Source: Cryomorphaceae bacterium
GTDB lineage: Bacteria; Bacteroidota; Bacteroidia; Flavobacteriales_D; Sanyastnellaceae
DNA length: 64,000 nucleotides
Direction of reading: 5' to 3'
NCBI GenBank assembly: GCA_016124575.1
Contig: WGNM01000039.1
Coordinates: forward strand, 1-64,000
Below, piece by piece: positions 17,622 through 26,833 of the stretch. Under the pieces are notes generated by a model. That model ran no database searches and was not told the origin of the DNA. It worked only from the letters and a program-made list of their open reading frames with translations. A program made the translations under genes and the position numbers. Numbering within the stretch: the first letter of the stretch is position 1; the number at the start of each line of letters is the position of its first letter.

Positions 17622-18491
17622 CTACCAGGCGGTTGTCATCACCAGCTTTAAAAGTATTTCCGCCGATTGTCGTCTCTTTACAAAAGCATTGAAATAATTA
17701 AACTCCTGCAAATATTGCTGAACGTACCTCATCGAAACTCCTCTATGGACACGTAATAATTTATTTTTCACCTTGTGAAACAATGCCGATTTGAATTGAC
17801 GTTCCACGAGAAGATGTTTACTAAACTGATCTTGATGTTTCACATTCTGACTCGTTATCTTTTTAAGAGCGAATCGTCGTCTAGGGTGATCCTTTTCGCA
17901 AGGACTTAGTTCATGTAACACGATATATTTCGGCTCATTAAGAATTAATATTTTCAACCGTTTGTTAGCGTTCTCAACTGGTAGCTCTGTAATTTTAGCT
18001 TTTGTCTGCTGAGTACTGGCCCATTCGCATAGACATCCCGTAGCATGTTTTGGGATCTTAACTTCCTTGACATCCAAGAAACCAGAGAAGGCAACATCTT
18101 CGGGGATAACTGAGCATTTAGAATCTTGTATATAAACGCCAATTGCAGACCTTAGTTTATGAAGCAAATACCAGGCAGGTTCGTATCGTTTGAAACCTAA
18201 TCTACTCTTCAAAGACAAAGCAGATATCTCGCCGCATTCCTGAGTGAACAAATTCATAGCTTTCAACCACAGACTAATTGGAAGATTGCTATTCTTCATT
18301 ATTGTACCACCCTTCAAGGTAATCGTATTGCTGCATTTCTTGCACTGCCATCTCCACCTGGCTTGCATCCAATTGAATTTTTTACACCCACAATTAGTGC
18401 ATTCGAGACCTATGGACTCTCTCAATTCTTTGACGAAAAGTCTCGATTTGGTTTCCGATCTCAAGATCGATTGGTTTAGCTTTTTACACAT
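17622..18491 (-). CDS. Degenerate IS1595-like transposase
   Basis: A 289-residue protein matching the layout of IS1595-family transposases. A zinc ribbon comes first (CTNCGCKKFNW, then RWRWQCKKC, about residues 32-53). A helical DNA-binding segment follows (GGTIMKNSNLPISLWLKAMN, then AWYLLHKLRSAIG), then the region of the ISXO2-like DDE domain. The tail GVSMRYVQQYLQEFNYF matches the family C-terminus. The first catalytic block, normally VDETY preceded by EVE, reads FLDVKEV, so the catalytic Asp appears replaced by Lys, and I cannot find the second Asp. The frame is intact. Palindromic repeats flank it on both sides (copies B/C and D). It may be a dead transposase under decay or a domesticated DNA-binding protein. 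Confidence 0.7.
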   Translation of the reverse strand: MCKKLNQSILRSETKSRLFVKELRESIGLECTNCGCKKFNWMQARWRWQCKKCSNTITLKGGTIMKNSNLPISLWLKAMNLFTQECGEISALSLKSRLGFKRYEPAWYLLHKLRSAIGVYIQDSKCSVIPEDVAFSGFLDVKEVKIPKHATGCLCEWASTQQTKAKITELPVENANKRLKILILNEPKYIVLHELSPCEKDHPRRRFALKKITSQNVKHQDQFSKHLLVERQFKSALFHKVKNKLLRVHRGVSMRYVQQYLQEFNYFNAFVKRRQSAEILLKLVMTTAW

Positions 18492-18613
18492 TGAATTTTA
18501 GTTTAAAACCATGAATTAAATAATTTATCCAATGCTATCACAAGCAACTTTGTGGATGAGCAATTCTATTTTACGAATGCAGATTTATCTGTAATTTTTC
18601 GCTAATTTCAACC

Positions 18614-18652
18614 TATCCGCAATTGGACAGGCCCATAGTTCAATTGCGGATA
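18614..18652. repeat. Palindromic intergenic repeat, copy D
   Basis: TATCCGCAATTGGAC on the left, 9-base loop, GTTCAATTGCGGATA on the right. It sits between the divergent transposase gene and the secreted-protein gene at 18673. The transposase gene is thus enclosed between copies C and D. Confidence 0.85.
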
Positions 18653-18672
18653 GAAATTTATAATCCATAACC

Positions 18673-19710
18673 ATGAAACTACTCTTATCCTTCCTCCTAC
18701 TCACATCCCTGAACTCAATAGCACAATCTAGTTGCACCAATATCTGGGCACTCAATTTCAATCCTCTTGCAAGTATTGATGACGGCTCTTGTGAATCATT
18801 CCAATCAATCGTCTCTTACAATGCACAATTGAACGACCCGATTTCTGTAGGGACTGGAATCAGCAACCTGCATGCTGCCATATTAGACCATGGACCAGTG
18901 CAACTCGGACTAAAAGTAAACAAGCGCTTCGTCGCTGATGTTGTACCAACTAACAATAATGAATACCATGTACTGACAGGATATAGTCAGACAAGTTTTT
19001 TCGACCCTACTCCAGTGCCCGGAATTGGGACATGGGATTTCATCTATAGCATCAATCTCGGTGAGTACACTTTCGAAGATCTTCAAATTTATGTGAGCAT
19101 TGACTTCGATCCAATTGATGGACCAACTCAATCTGCTGCTTTCGATCTGCCTGTATCAGCGGTCATGGCGAGCATCGGACAATCATCAGCTTCCTTCAGG
19201 CAAGGTTCCGAGAATTTGGGCTTTAACTATTGGTTAGCCATTGCCGGACCGTCGGCCTCAAATTATGACCCTCTTTCACCAGGTGTCTATGACATCTCTA
19301 TTCGGGTCGAAAACTTGGCATTCAATGTTCTTGGAAGTGCACAAATCAAAGTAATTGCTGACGATCCAATTGATGGTTGTACAGATCCAGAAGCCTGCAA
19401 CTACAATGCTTCTGCTAATGTTGATGACAACACTTGTGTTTTTCCAACGGCTTACGCCGATTGTAATGGGAATTGTTTGAACGACTTCAATAACAACGGT
19501 ATATGCGATGATCTTGAGGTTGTTGGTTGCACCTACGAAACTGCCGTCAACTATTCGTCACTAGCAACGATGGATGACGGAACCTGCACTTTTGACGGTT
19601 GCGATTTGTCTGATTGCGCCGCAGCAGATTTCAATAATGACGGAATCGTAGGTGTTAGCGATCTTTTTATATTTCTCAGTCTCTACAATACTACTTGTTC
19701 TGTAGAATAA
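18673..19710 (+). CDS. Secreted protein with Cys/Asp repeats and dockerin-like C-terminus
   Basis: A 345-residue protein with a signal peptide (LLLSFLLLTSLNSIAQS). Three copies of the motif C-T-x-A-x-NYN-x-A-x3-DDG-x-C, common in secreted proteins of marine Bacteroidota, are visible: one right after the signal (SSCTNIWALNFNP) and two near residues 236 and 290 (GCTDPEACNYNASANVDDN, GCTYETAVNYSSLATMDDG). A beta-rich region fills the middle. The C-terminus ADFNNDGIVGVSDLFIFLS has the calcium-loop pattern of a type I dockerin/EF-hand half. Function unknown. It converges on the GH65 gene with a 2-base gap. Confidence 0.75.
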   Translation: MKLLLSFLLLTSLNSIAQSSCTNIWALNFNPLASIDDGSCESFQSIVSYNAQLNDPISVGTGISNLHAAILDHGPVQLGLKVNKRFVADVVPTNNNEYHVLTGYSQTSFFDPTPVPGIGTWDFIYSINLGEYTFEDLQIYVSIDFDPIDGPTQSAAFDLPVSAVMASIGQSSASFRQGSENLGFNYWLAIAGPSASNYDPLSPGVYDISIRVENLAFNVLGSAQIKVIADDPIDGCTDPEACNYNASANVDDNTCVFPTAYADCNGNCLNDFNNNGICDDLEVVGCTYETAVNYSSLATMDDGTCTFDGCDLSDCAAADFNNDGIVGVSDLFIFLSLYNTTCSVE

Positions 19711-19712
19711 AC

Positions 19713-21974
19713 TTATAATCTGATCAATTGTCCGTTTAATTCAATTTCCAAAGACTCACCCGTTTCTAAACTTACTTTCGTTTCATCCTGGCTTACTTCA
19801 ACGAGAAGGGTGCGCTCTCTGAATGAAATTCTGAACGAGTAAGCCTTCCAAGCTTTTGGCAAAACAGGAGACAACTTTATTAGCCCATCGCGGAATCGAA
19901 GTCCGCCGAAACCTTCTACAACAGACATCCATGTACCAGCCATTGCTGTTATGTGCAAGCCCTGATATGCTTCGTGATTGTAGTCATCTAAATCCAAACG
20001 TGCTGTCCGTAAATACAGTTCATAAGCTTTATCTAACTCGCCTATTTTCGCTGCTAAAATAACGTGTACACATGGGGATAAACTAGACTCATGGACAGTT
20101 CTCGGCTCATAAAATTCAAAATTATCTCTGATCGTTTCTAAATCAAAATGATGCTCGAAAAGATAGATTCCTTGTAAAACATCCGCCTGCTTTATATACG
20201 GGGAACGTAAAATTCTATCCCACGACCATTTTTGATTAATCGGTCTATCAGAATCCTTTAGATCAGAAACCAAAAGCTGGTCCTTATCCAAATATCCGTC
20301 TTGCTGAAGCCTGATATTCGTCCCTTCTACTTGTGGTAAATAAATTGACTCTATTATTTCAGCCCACTTACTCGTCTCTTCAGCCTCATTAAAACTCCAC
20401 TTTTCGGTTTTTTCAGAGTACAATTGCGGATAAGTCTCCTTCAAGAAAATAATCGACTTCAAACCGTAAGTCAAACACCACTTCGCCAAATAATTCGTAT
20501 ACCAATTGTTATTTACATTGTTCTCATACTCATTCGGACCTGTAACTCCCAACATCACATAAGCATTCTTTTCGGCGCTCCAATTCACTCGTTGCGCCCA
20601 AAACCTGCAAATCCCTAGCATTACATCAAACCCATACTCGGCCATGTATTTGCGATCTCCTGTGTGTCGTATATAATTGTATATCCCAAAAGCAATGGCG
20701 CCGTTGCGATGGATCTCCTCAAAGGTAATCTCCCACTCGTTATGGCACTCTTCACCATTCATAGTGACCATCGGATATAAGGCAGCTCCGCCACTAAATC
20801 CAAGTTTCTCGGCGTTCTCAATGGCCTTACCAAGTTGGTTGTATCGATAAACCAACAGCTGACGTCCGACATCTGACGGATGTGTGTTAAGATAAAATGG
20901 TAGACAATACGCCTCGGTATCCCAATAAGTCGACCCCCCGTACTTCTCTCCAGTAAATCCTTTTGGACCAATATTTAGTCGAGCATCTTCACCGGTGTAG
21001 GTCTGGTTCAAATGGAAAATATTGAATCGTATCCCCTGCTGTGCAGGGATGTCTCCTTCTATTTTGATATCACCATTCGCCCATATCTTGTCCCAAAACT
21101 GTCCGTGAAACTCGCGGGCTGACTCAAATCCTATTTCGCTTATTCGCTTCGCGGATGTTTGAGATGCCGATAACAACTCAGTTTCTGTATAATTCAGAGA
21201 GTTAACGATTCCAACAAACTTCTCCACATGCAACTCTTCTCCCGCTTCCAGATGCTTTGAATATGTTTGTTCAGCAAAAAAACCTCGAGATGAAGCATCT
21301 TGAGGTAACTCTCCATTGAACCGTGTAATCATAGAGGCTGCAACCAAAAAGCCTGTTTTCTTGGTCTCTACTGCTACACTCGCCAAACGGGTGTCGGCCT
21401 GAGCTCCCCGATCCAACCAGAATCTTTCGTCCCAATTGGTATCTTCATTCGCAACGTCGCCATTGAGATATGACTGCACGCGCAACTGCGCAGACTCCTT
21501 GGCCGTAACTCTGTATGAAATAGCAGCAGTTTCGTCATCGCTCATGGAGCAGAATCGACTTGCTTTGACAGCAATTCTCTTCCCGTTCGAGAGTTTAACT
21601 TCAAAACTGCGGTGAAGCATACCCGATTTCATGTCCAACTCCCGCCAAAATGATAGCACTTCACAAGTATTCAGATCAAGCTCAATCTCGTCGACGAAAA
21701 CACGAATACCAATCCAATTGATGCTATTTAGAACTTTGGCGAAATATTCTGGATAACCGTTCTTCCACCAACCTACTCTGGTTTTATCAGGATAATAAAC
21801 ACCTGCGATATAACTCCCCTGAAGATGATCTCCACTGTATGTTTCTTCGAAATTGGCGCGCTGTCCGAAACGACCGTTCCCGATCGAAAAAATTGACTCT
21901 GAGCTGCGCTGATACTGAGGATGGAATCGATCTTCTATGACCTTCCATTCATCTTCTAAAAGATATTTGATCAT
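19713..21974 (-). CDS. Glycoside hydrolase family 65 phosphorylase (maltose phosphorylase-like)
   Basis: A 753-residue cytoplasmic enzyme without signal peptide. GH65 phosphorylases split alpha-glucosides with phosphate to give beta-glucose 1-phosphate. Visible motifs: YGGSTYWDTEAYCLPFYLNT in the (alpha/alpha)6 barrel, GAALYPMVTMNGEECHNEWE, the general-acid glutamate in VTGPNEYENNVNNNW, and the phosphate-site region RTVHESSLSPCVHV followed by AYQGLHITAMAGTW. Pairing with pgmB, which uses beta-glucose 1-phosphate, favours maltose, trehalose or kojibiose phosphorylase; the adjacent starch locus favours maltose. It is the last gene of the six-gene operon, 12 bases after pgmB. A single repeat-like arm (TATCCGCAATTGTAC) lies in its coding sequence near 20432. 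Confidence 0.9.
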   Translation of the reverse strand: MIKYLLEDEWKVIEDRFHPQYQRSSESIFSIGNGRFGQRANFEETYSGDHLQGSYIAGVYYPDKTRVGWWKNGYPEYFAKVLNSINWIGIRVFVDEIELDLNTCEVLSFWRELDMKSGMLHRSFEVKLSNGKRIAVKASRFCSMSDDETAAISYRVTAKESAQLRVQSYLNGDVANEDTNWDERFWLDRGAQADTRLASVAVETKKTGFLVAASMITRFNGELPQDASSRGFFAEQTYSKHLEAGEELHVEKFVGIVNSLNYTETELLSASQTSAKRISEIGFESAREFHGQFWDKIWANGDIKIEGDIPAQQGIRFNIFHLNQTYTGEDARLNIGPKGFTGEKYGGSTYWDTEAYCLPFYLNTHPSDVGRQLLVYRYNQLGKAIENAEKLGFSGGAALYPMVTMNGEECHNEWEITFEEIHRNGAIAFGIYNYIRHTGDRKYMAEYGFDVMLGICRFWAQRVNWSAEKNAYVMLGVTGPNEYENNVNNNWYTNYLAKWCLTYGLKSIIFLKETYPQLYSEKTEKWSFNEAEETSKWAEIIESIYLPQVEGTNIRLQQDGYLDKDQLLVSDLKDSDRPINQKWSWDRILRSPYIKQADVLQGIYLFEHHFDLETIRDNFEFYEPRTVHESSLSPCVHVILAAKIGELDKAYELYLRTARLDLDDYNHEAYQGLHITAMAGTWMSVVEGFGGLRFRDGLIKLSPVLPKAWKAYSFRISFRERTLLVEVSQDETKVSLETGESLEIELNGQLIRL

Positions 21975-21986
21975 GATTATTTCAAA

Positions 21987-22646
21987 TCAAAGGTTGAGCA
22001 TTGTACGGACATCCGAGGGTGTTAATCCTTCAAAAGTACGAATCACTCCTTCAGCTTTCGACAAAACATTGACGTCGCCAACACCAATAACATGAAATCC
22101 GCCAGATAAGGCTGCGTCTACACCTGCCTCAGCATCTTCGAACACAACAACCTCAGATGGTAAAACATTCAATTGACGCGCTCCATTGATAAAGACTTCG
22201 GGGTCAGGCTTTGAAAATGTTACTTGGTTGCCGTCGACAACGACATCAAAAAATGGAGCCAATTTGGTTTTATCAAGAATCATCTGAGCATTCTTGCTAG
22301 ATGAACCCAAACCGATTTTAACCCCTTCCTCTTTCAACATCACCAGAAATTCTTTTACGCCAGGTAAAACCTCTTCAGGCCTCATATCTGATATAAACTC
22401 AAGGTACCACTTGTTCTTTTTCTCCATCAGAACTTCTTTGGTGTTGTTGTCCAATAAAAGTCCACCCTTGATTAAAATACGTTCCAAGCTATCTACCCTG
22501 CTCAAGCCTTTCAAGGCCTCATTGTCGTGATGATCAAAATCGATGCTCAACTCTTCAGCAAGACGCTGCCAAGCGAGGAAATGGTACTTCGCAGAGTCTA
22601 CAATGACTCCATCCATATCAAAAATACATGCTTTCATTGTAGCCAT
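21987..22646 (-). CDS. pgmB: Beta-phosphoglucomutase
   Basis: A 219-residue HAD-superfamily enzyme that converts beta-glucose 1-phosphate to glucose 6-phosphate. The nucleophile motif is CIFDMDGVIVDSAKYHF with the two Asp residues of beta-PGM. The cap contains LKGLSRVDSLERIL, motif II is IGLGSSSKNAQMIL, and motif III/IV is FSKPDPEVF followed by VFEDAEAGVDAAL. It starts directly at the stop of the methylglyoxal-synthase-like gene and ends 12 bases before GH65, consistent with one transcript. Start may be Met1 or Met4. Confidence 0.93.
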   Translation of the reverse strand: MATMKACIFDMDGVIVDSAKYHFLAWQRLAEELSIDFDHHDNEALKGLSRVDSLERILIKGGLLLDNNTKEVLMEKKNKWYLEFISDMRPEEVLPGVKEFLVMLKEEGVKIGLGSSSKNAQMILDKTKLAPFFDVVVDGNQVTFSKPDPEVFINGARQLNVLPSEVVVFEDAEAGVDAALSGGFHVIGVGDVNVLSKAEGVIRTFEGLTPSDVRTMLNL

Positions 22647-23066
22647 TTAGACTTGTCCTGCCCTGTTGCGAATCTTCTCCGAGGCCTCCATTTTAATCAA
22701 ACCCAGTATGATCAATTCCGCACTCGACGGATTCGTGGCAAGTGGTATATTTTGTCTATTACATTCTTTCAGAAATTCGGTTACTTCTTGCTCATAGTCT
22801 TGAACAATCTCCGGATCTCTGAAAAAGATAACCATGCTAACATTCCCATTCGAAACGAGCTCTCTCAATTGAGAATACCCTCCTTCCTTTCCTGGATTTA
22901 GGTGGGTAACTTTTACCTTAAAGCCCTCTTGTTCCACAAAATCTGCAGTCAACCCCGTTGCCAATATTTCTCTACCCCAAAGCCAGTCTTCTCGTTCTTT
23001 GAGAAATTCGACCATCAAGGGCTTCATCTTATTGTGGGCAATGACAGCTATTTTGGAGAGTTTCAT
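22647..23066 (-). CDS. Methylglyoxal synthase-like protein with altered catalytic residues
   Basis: A 139-residue protein of the MGS-like domain fold. It aligns with E. coli MgsA along its length: KIAVIAHNKMK, ILATGLTADF, SMVIFFRDP and NIPLATNPSSAELIILG. In MgsA the catalytic bases are Asp71 (in GGD) and Asp101; by my alignment these are Tyr (EGGYSQL) and Glu here. Conversion of dihydroxyacetone phosphate to methylglyoxal is therefore doubtful, and a triose-phosphate-sensing or other role is possible. It overlaps the kinase gene by four bases (ATGA) and abuts pgmB. Confidence 0.7.
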   Translation of the reverse strand: MKLSKIAVIAHNKMKPLMVEFLKEREDWLWGREILATGLTADFVEQEGFKVKVTHLNPGKEGGYSQLRELVSNGNVSMVIFFRDPEIVQDYEQEVTEFLKECNRQNIPLATNPSSAELIILGLIKMEASEKIRNRAGQV

Positions 23067-23932
23067 GATTTCTGCAGTTGCGGTAACAGGTAGTTAATAT
23101 GATAATCTGCCAATCGTTCAATTGGTTTGCGAATGATCATTCCGAGTTGCACTCCTTCTTGCTCACATACTTTCTTAAGCATATCGCTAAAATAGAAGCC
23201 GATTGAACCCACAAAGTGTGTCTTCACATCTCGGTAATTCGGGAAACACTCGACATGAATTTTTAGAAAGGTAAGCAAACCATCCTGAACCCATGCTTGA
23301 ACATGGGGATGAGTGGCGTGCTTTCCTATGAAACGAGTGAAACCTGCGAGATAAACATTTGCATTTGGCTCATTGTAAATCTTCCGCATGATCTCTTCCT
23401 TGCTTGATTGGAAAGTTGCGTCGAAATCAGTTCGTATCTCTTCCGGCAACTTTTTGTAAAAATAATCCCTCAAAAGCATTTTACCGAACCAACTGCCGCT
23501 TGCTTCATCGCCTAATATATAAGCCAATGCAGGCACTTCTTCTACTACCGATTCACCATCGAAATAACACGAATTAGAACCTGTACCAATGATACAGGAA
23601 ATGGCAGGCTCTCCTTCGTAAGTGGAGTATGCAGCAGCTACCAAATCGTGATCTACAAGAATGCCGGCTTCGGTAAAAACAACCTCTAAGCCTCGTTTCA
23701 CAATCGCACATAGTTTCTCTGAAGAAGCTCCCGCTCCGTAGAAAAATACGTGATGTATTGTATCCGCAATATCGATAAGACCTTCACAAGTCCGCACCGC
23801 ATTCTCTATTATCGCCTCGTTATGGAAATAAGGATTCAAACCCATGGTGTGAAACTCCCCTTTTTTATTTCCTTGTCGATCAATTAACAACCAGTCGCAC
23901 TTCGTGCTACCGCTATCAGCTATTAGAATCAT
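23063..23932 (-). CDS. BadF/BadG-type sugar kinase (N-acetylglucosamine kinase-like)
   Basis: A 289-residue ASKHA-fold kinase. The phosphate-1 motif is ILIADSGSTKCDWLLID, followed by GLNPYF. The phosphate-2 region is CIIGTGSNSCYFDG, and AYILGDEASGSWFGKMLL is typical of glucosamine/N-acetylglucosamine kinases of the BadF/BadG family. The C-terminal adenosine region includes HFVGSIGFYF. The operon context suggests a hexose or hexosamine feeding glycolysis, but the substrate is inferred. It overlaps the next gene by four bases. Confidence 0.8.
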   Translation of the reverse strand: MILIADSGSTKCDWLLIDRQGNKKGEFHTMGLNPYFHNEAIIENAVRTCEGLIDIADTIHHVFFYGAGASSEKLCAIVKRGLEVVFTEAGILVDHDLVAAAYSTYEGEPAISCIIGTGSNSCYFDGESVVEEVPALAYILGDEASGSWFGKMLLRDYFYKKLPEEIRTDFDATFQSSKEEIMRKIYNEPNANVYLAGFTRFIGKHATHPHVQAWVQDGLLTFLKIHVECFPNYRDVKTHFVGSIGFYFSDMLKKVCEQEGVQLGMIIRKPIERLADYHINYLLPQLQKS

Positions 23933-23952
23933 TGTCTAAGCTTCAAAAGGCC

Positions 23953-24954
<1,002 letters not shown>

Positions 24955-25938
24955 TTAAATCGAAAGTATTTTTGCAATGCGAAGCTCAGTTTTGTTTAAT
25001 CTGAACTTCTCTTTTATAGCTTCTGAAAGCGGAGTATATGTTTCTATATCGTTACAAATACCAATCATGACATCTGTTCGTCCTTCTATTAATCCCTCTA
25101 CAGCAGCAACACCCATGCGACTAGCCAAAACGCGATCCCAACAACTAGGCGTCCCCCCTCTTTGTATATGCCCGAGAACGGTCACCCTGGTCTCGTATTG
25201 AGCATATCGCTCGTTCACTTTTCTTGCTACTTCGTAAGCACCACCATTGGCATCGCCTTCGGCAACGATAACGATGCTGCTTGTCTTATTGCTTTCTGCA
25301 CTTTTCTCGAGAACTCCTATCAAGTCGTCAATGCTCATCTCCTCTTCAGACAGCAAAACAGCAATGGCACCCGTGGCTATTCCTGCACGCAGCGCAATGA
25401 AACCCGAATCACGACCCATCACTTCAACAAAAAATAAGCGGTTGTGACTGTTGGCAGTATCTCGTATTTTATCAACAGCCTCAACAACAGTGTTTGTGGC
25501 TGTGTCAAACCCAATGGTGCTATCTGTACCGTATAAATCATTGTCGATCGTACCCGGAATACCCATCACAGGAATCCCATACTCTTCGGTGAAAATATGC
25601 GCCCCAGTGAACGTACCATTTCCTCCGATAGTAATCAAGGCATCGATTTCTCGCTCCTTTAAATTCTCGAACGCTTTTCGGCGCCCCTCAACAGTGCGAA
25701 ACTCTTCAGAACGGGCAGATTTTAGTATTGTACCGCCGCGTTCAATGATTTTTGCAACTGAGCGTACATTCAATCTTTTAAAGTCACCACGTATTAATCC
25801 GTCATAACCTTGAAAGATTCCGTCTACTTCAATGTCGTTATAAACAGCAGCGCGCACCACGGCGCGGATGGCAGCATTCATTCCAGGCGAGTCTCCACCG
25901 GAAGTCAACACCCCTATTTTTCTTAACTTTTTTGTCAT
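24955..25938 (-). CDS. pfkA: 6-phosphofructokinase
   Basis: A 327-residue ATP-dependent PFK of the bacterial PfkA type, converting fructose 6-phosphate to the 1,6-bisphosphate. Motifs are VLTSGGDSPGMNAAIRAVVR (ATP loop), GYDGLIRGD, the catalytic segment GIPGTIDNDLYGTDSTIGFD, EVMGRDSGFIA and LGHIQRGGTPS. It is the first gene of the leftward operon and lies divergent to the Nudix-type regulator, which is a plausible controller. Confidence 0.97.
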   Translation of the reverse strand: MTKKLRKIGVLTSGGDSPGMNAAIRAVVRAAVYNDIEVDGIFQGYDGLIRGDFKRLNVRSVAKIIERGGTILKSARSEEFRTVEGRRKAFENLKEREIDALITIGGNGTFTGAHIFTEEYGIPVMGIPGTIDNDLYGTDSTIGFDTATNTVVEAVDKIRDTANSHNRLFFVEVMGRDSGFIALRAGIATGAIAVLLSEEEMSIDDLIGVLEKSAESNKTSSIVIVAEGDANGGAYEVARKVNERYAQYETRVTVLGHIQRGGTPSCWDRVLASRMGVAAVEGLIEGRTDVMIGICNDIETYTPLSEAIKEKFRLNKTELRIAKILSI

Positions 25939-26018
25939 AACCTTATCTTTCGCTAAGTTAGTGTATATTTTACACTTTTCAAGTTTTCCATATTTTTTTT
26001 CAAACTACGCAACTGAGT

Positions 26019-26026
26019 CAAAGGTA
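26019..26026 (-). promoter_or_regulatory. -7 element of the pfkA operon
   Basis: TACCTTTG on the minus strand is an exact TAnnTTTG match 81 bases before the pfkA ATG. No TTG is seen at the usual -33 spacing, so activation by a regulator is possible. Confidence 0.4.
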
Positions 26027-26068
26027 ATAATCAAGCAATAAGCTTAGTATAATTAATGTACGAATGCT

Positions 26069-26076
26069 TAGTTTTG
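26069..26076 (+). promoter_or_regulatory. -7 element of the Nudix-type regulator gene
   Basis: TAGTTTTG matches TAnnTTTG exactly and lies 16 bases before the ATG at 26093. The pfkA-operon -7 element is 43 bases away on the other strand, so the two promoters face away from each other in a short shared control region. No clear -33 element. Confidence 0.4.
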
Positions 26077-26092
26077 CGTCACCAAGGAAGCT

Positions 26093-26815
26093 ATGGAAAA
26101 AGATAAGACAACAGAAATCGACGTATCAGTTGACTGCGTGCTATTTGGCTTTGATGGCGAGGAATTAAAAGTTCTCCTTATCGAACAGAAAAACCCTGCC
26201 GATGGCTCGCTTTCCAAAGAACAACTTCAGATGGCGCTACCAGGAAACTTGGTCGACACAGAAGAAAGCTTAGACGATAGTGCTGCACGTGTTTTGTATG
26301 AACTTACTTCGCTCGACGGCATTTACCTTAAGCAGTTCTATACGTTTGGCGACCCCGATCGCGTTCGTGGATTAAAAGACCAAGAATGGCTGCGGAATTT
26401 TAGAGCACACCCTGAACGCCGAGTTATTACCGTAGCTTACTACTCTTTGGTGAAAATGGATGAGTATCAGCCACAAGCATCTTCTTTCGCTGGTGAAGCG
26501 AAATGGGTTGAGATTAACGCAGTGCCTCAATTGGCATTTGACCACAACGAAATCGTTGACCAAGGCTTAGCGGCATTGCGAGAAGAACTTACAACGAAGC
26601 ATATCGGTTTCGAATTGTTGCCAGAAAAATTCACCTTGAGTCAGCTTCAATTGCTTTATGAAGTAATTTTAGACAAGAAGTTAGATAAAAGGAACTTCAG
26701 GAAGAACATCAAGAAAATGGATCAAGTAATTCCTCTTGATGAAAAGCAAAAAGGTGTGCTCCATAAGCCAGCACAACTTTTCCGCTTTGAGCGTGATGAA
26801 AACGAGGAAATCTAA
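26093..26815 (+). CDS. NrtR-type regulator with Nudix-like sensor domain
   Basis: A 240-residue protein with an N-terminal Nudix fold (DVSVDCVLFGFDGEELKVLL, then LPGNLVDTEESLDDSAARVL) and a C-terminal winged helix (FTLSQLQLLYEVILDKKLDK, then FRKNIKKMD and GVLHKPAQLFRF), as in NrtR and the Bacteroides arabinose regulator AraR. The Nudix box GX5EX7REUXEEXGU is degraded: the REUXEE part reads RVLYEL, so hydrolase activity is unlikely and the domain probably senses a sugar or phosphosugar. It sits between the leftward glycolysis/phosphorylase operon and the rightward starch genes, and could regulate both. That target assignment is inference. Confidence 0.85.
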   Translation: MEKDKTTEIDVSVDCVLFGFDGEELKVLLIEQKNPADGSLSKEQLQMALPGNLVDTEESLDDSAARVLYELTSLDGIYLKQFYTFGDPDRVRGLKDQEWLRNFRAHPERRVITVAYYSLVKMDEYQPQASSFAGEAKWVEINAVPQLAFDHNEIVDQGLAALREELTTKHIGFELLPEKFTLSQLQLLYEVILDKKLDKRNFRKNIKKMDQVIPLDEKQKGVLHKPAQLFRFERDENEEI

Positions 26816-26833
26816 TCCTCCTAAAAATAATTC

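Noticed and set aside
17319-18652. A standard insertion sequence with terminal inverted repeats and target duplication
   Set aside because: Each end carries a complete hairpin instead of one arm, and I see no matching direct duplications outside. The same hairpins also occur elsewhere without the gene.
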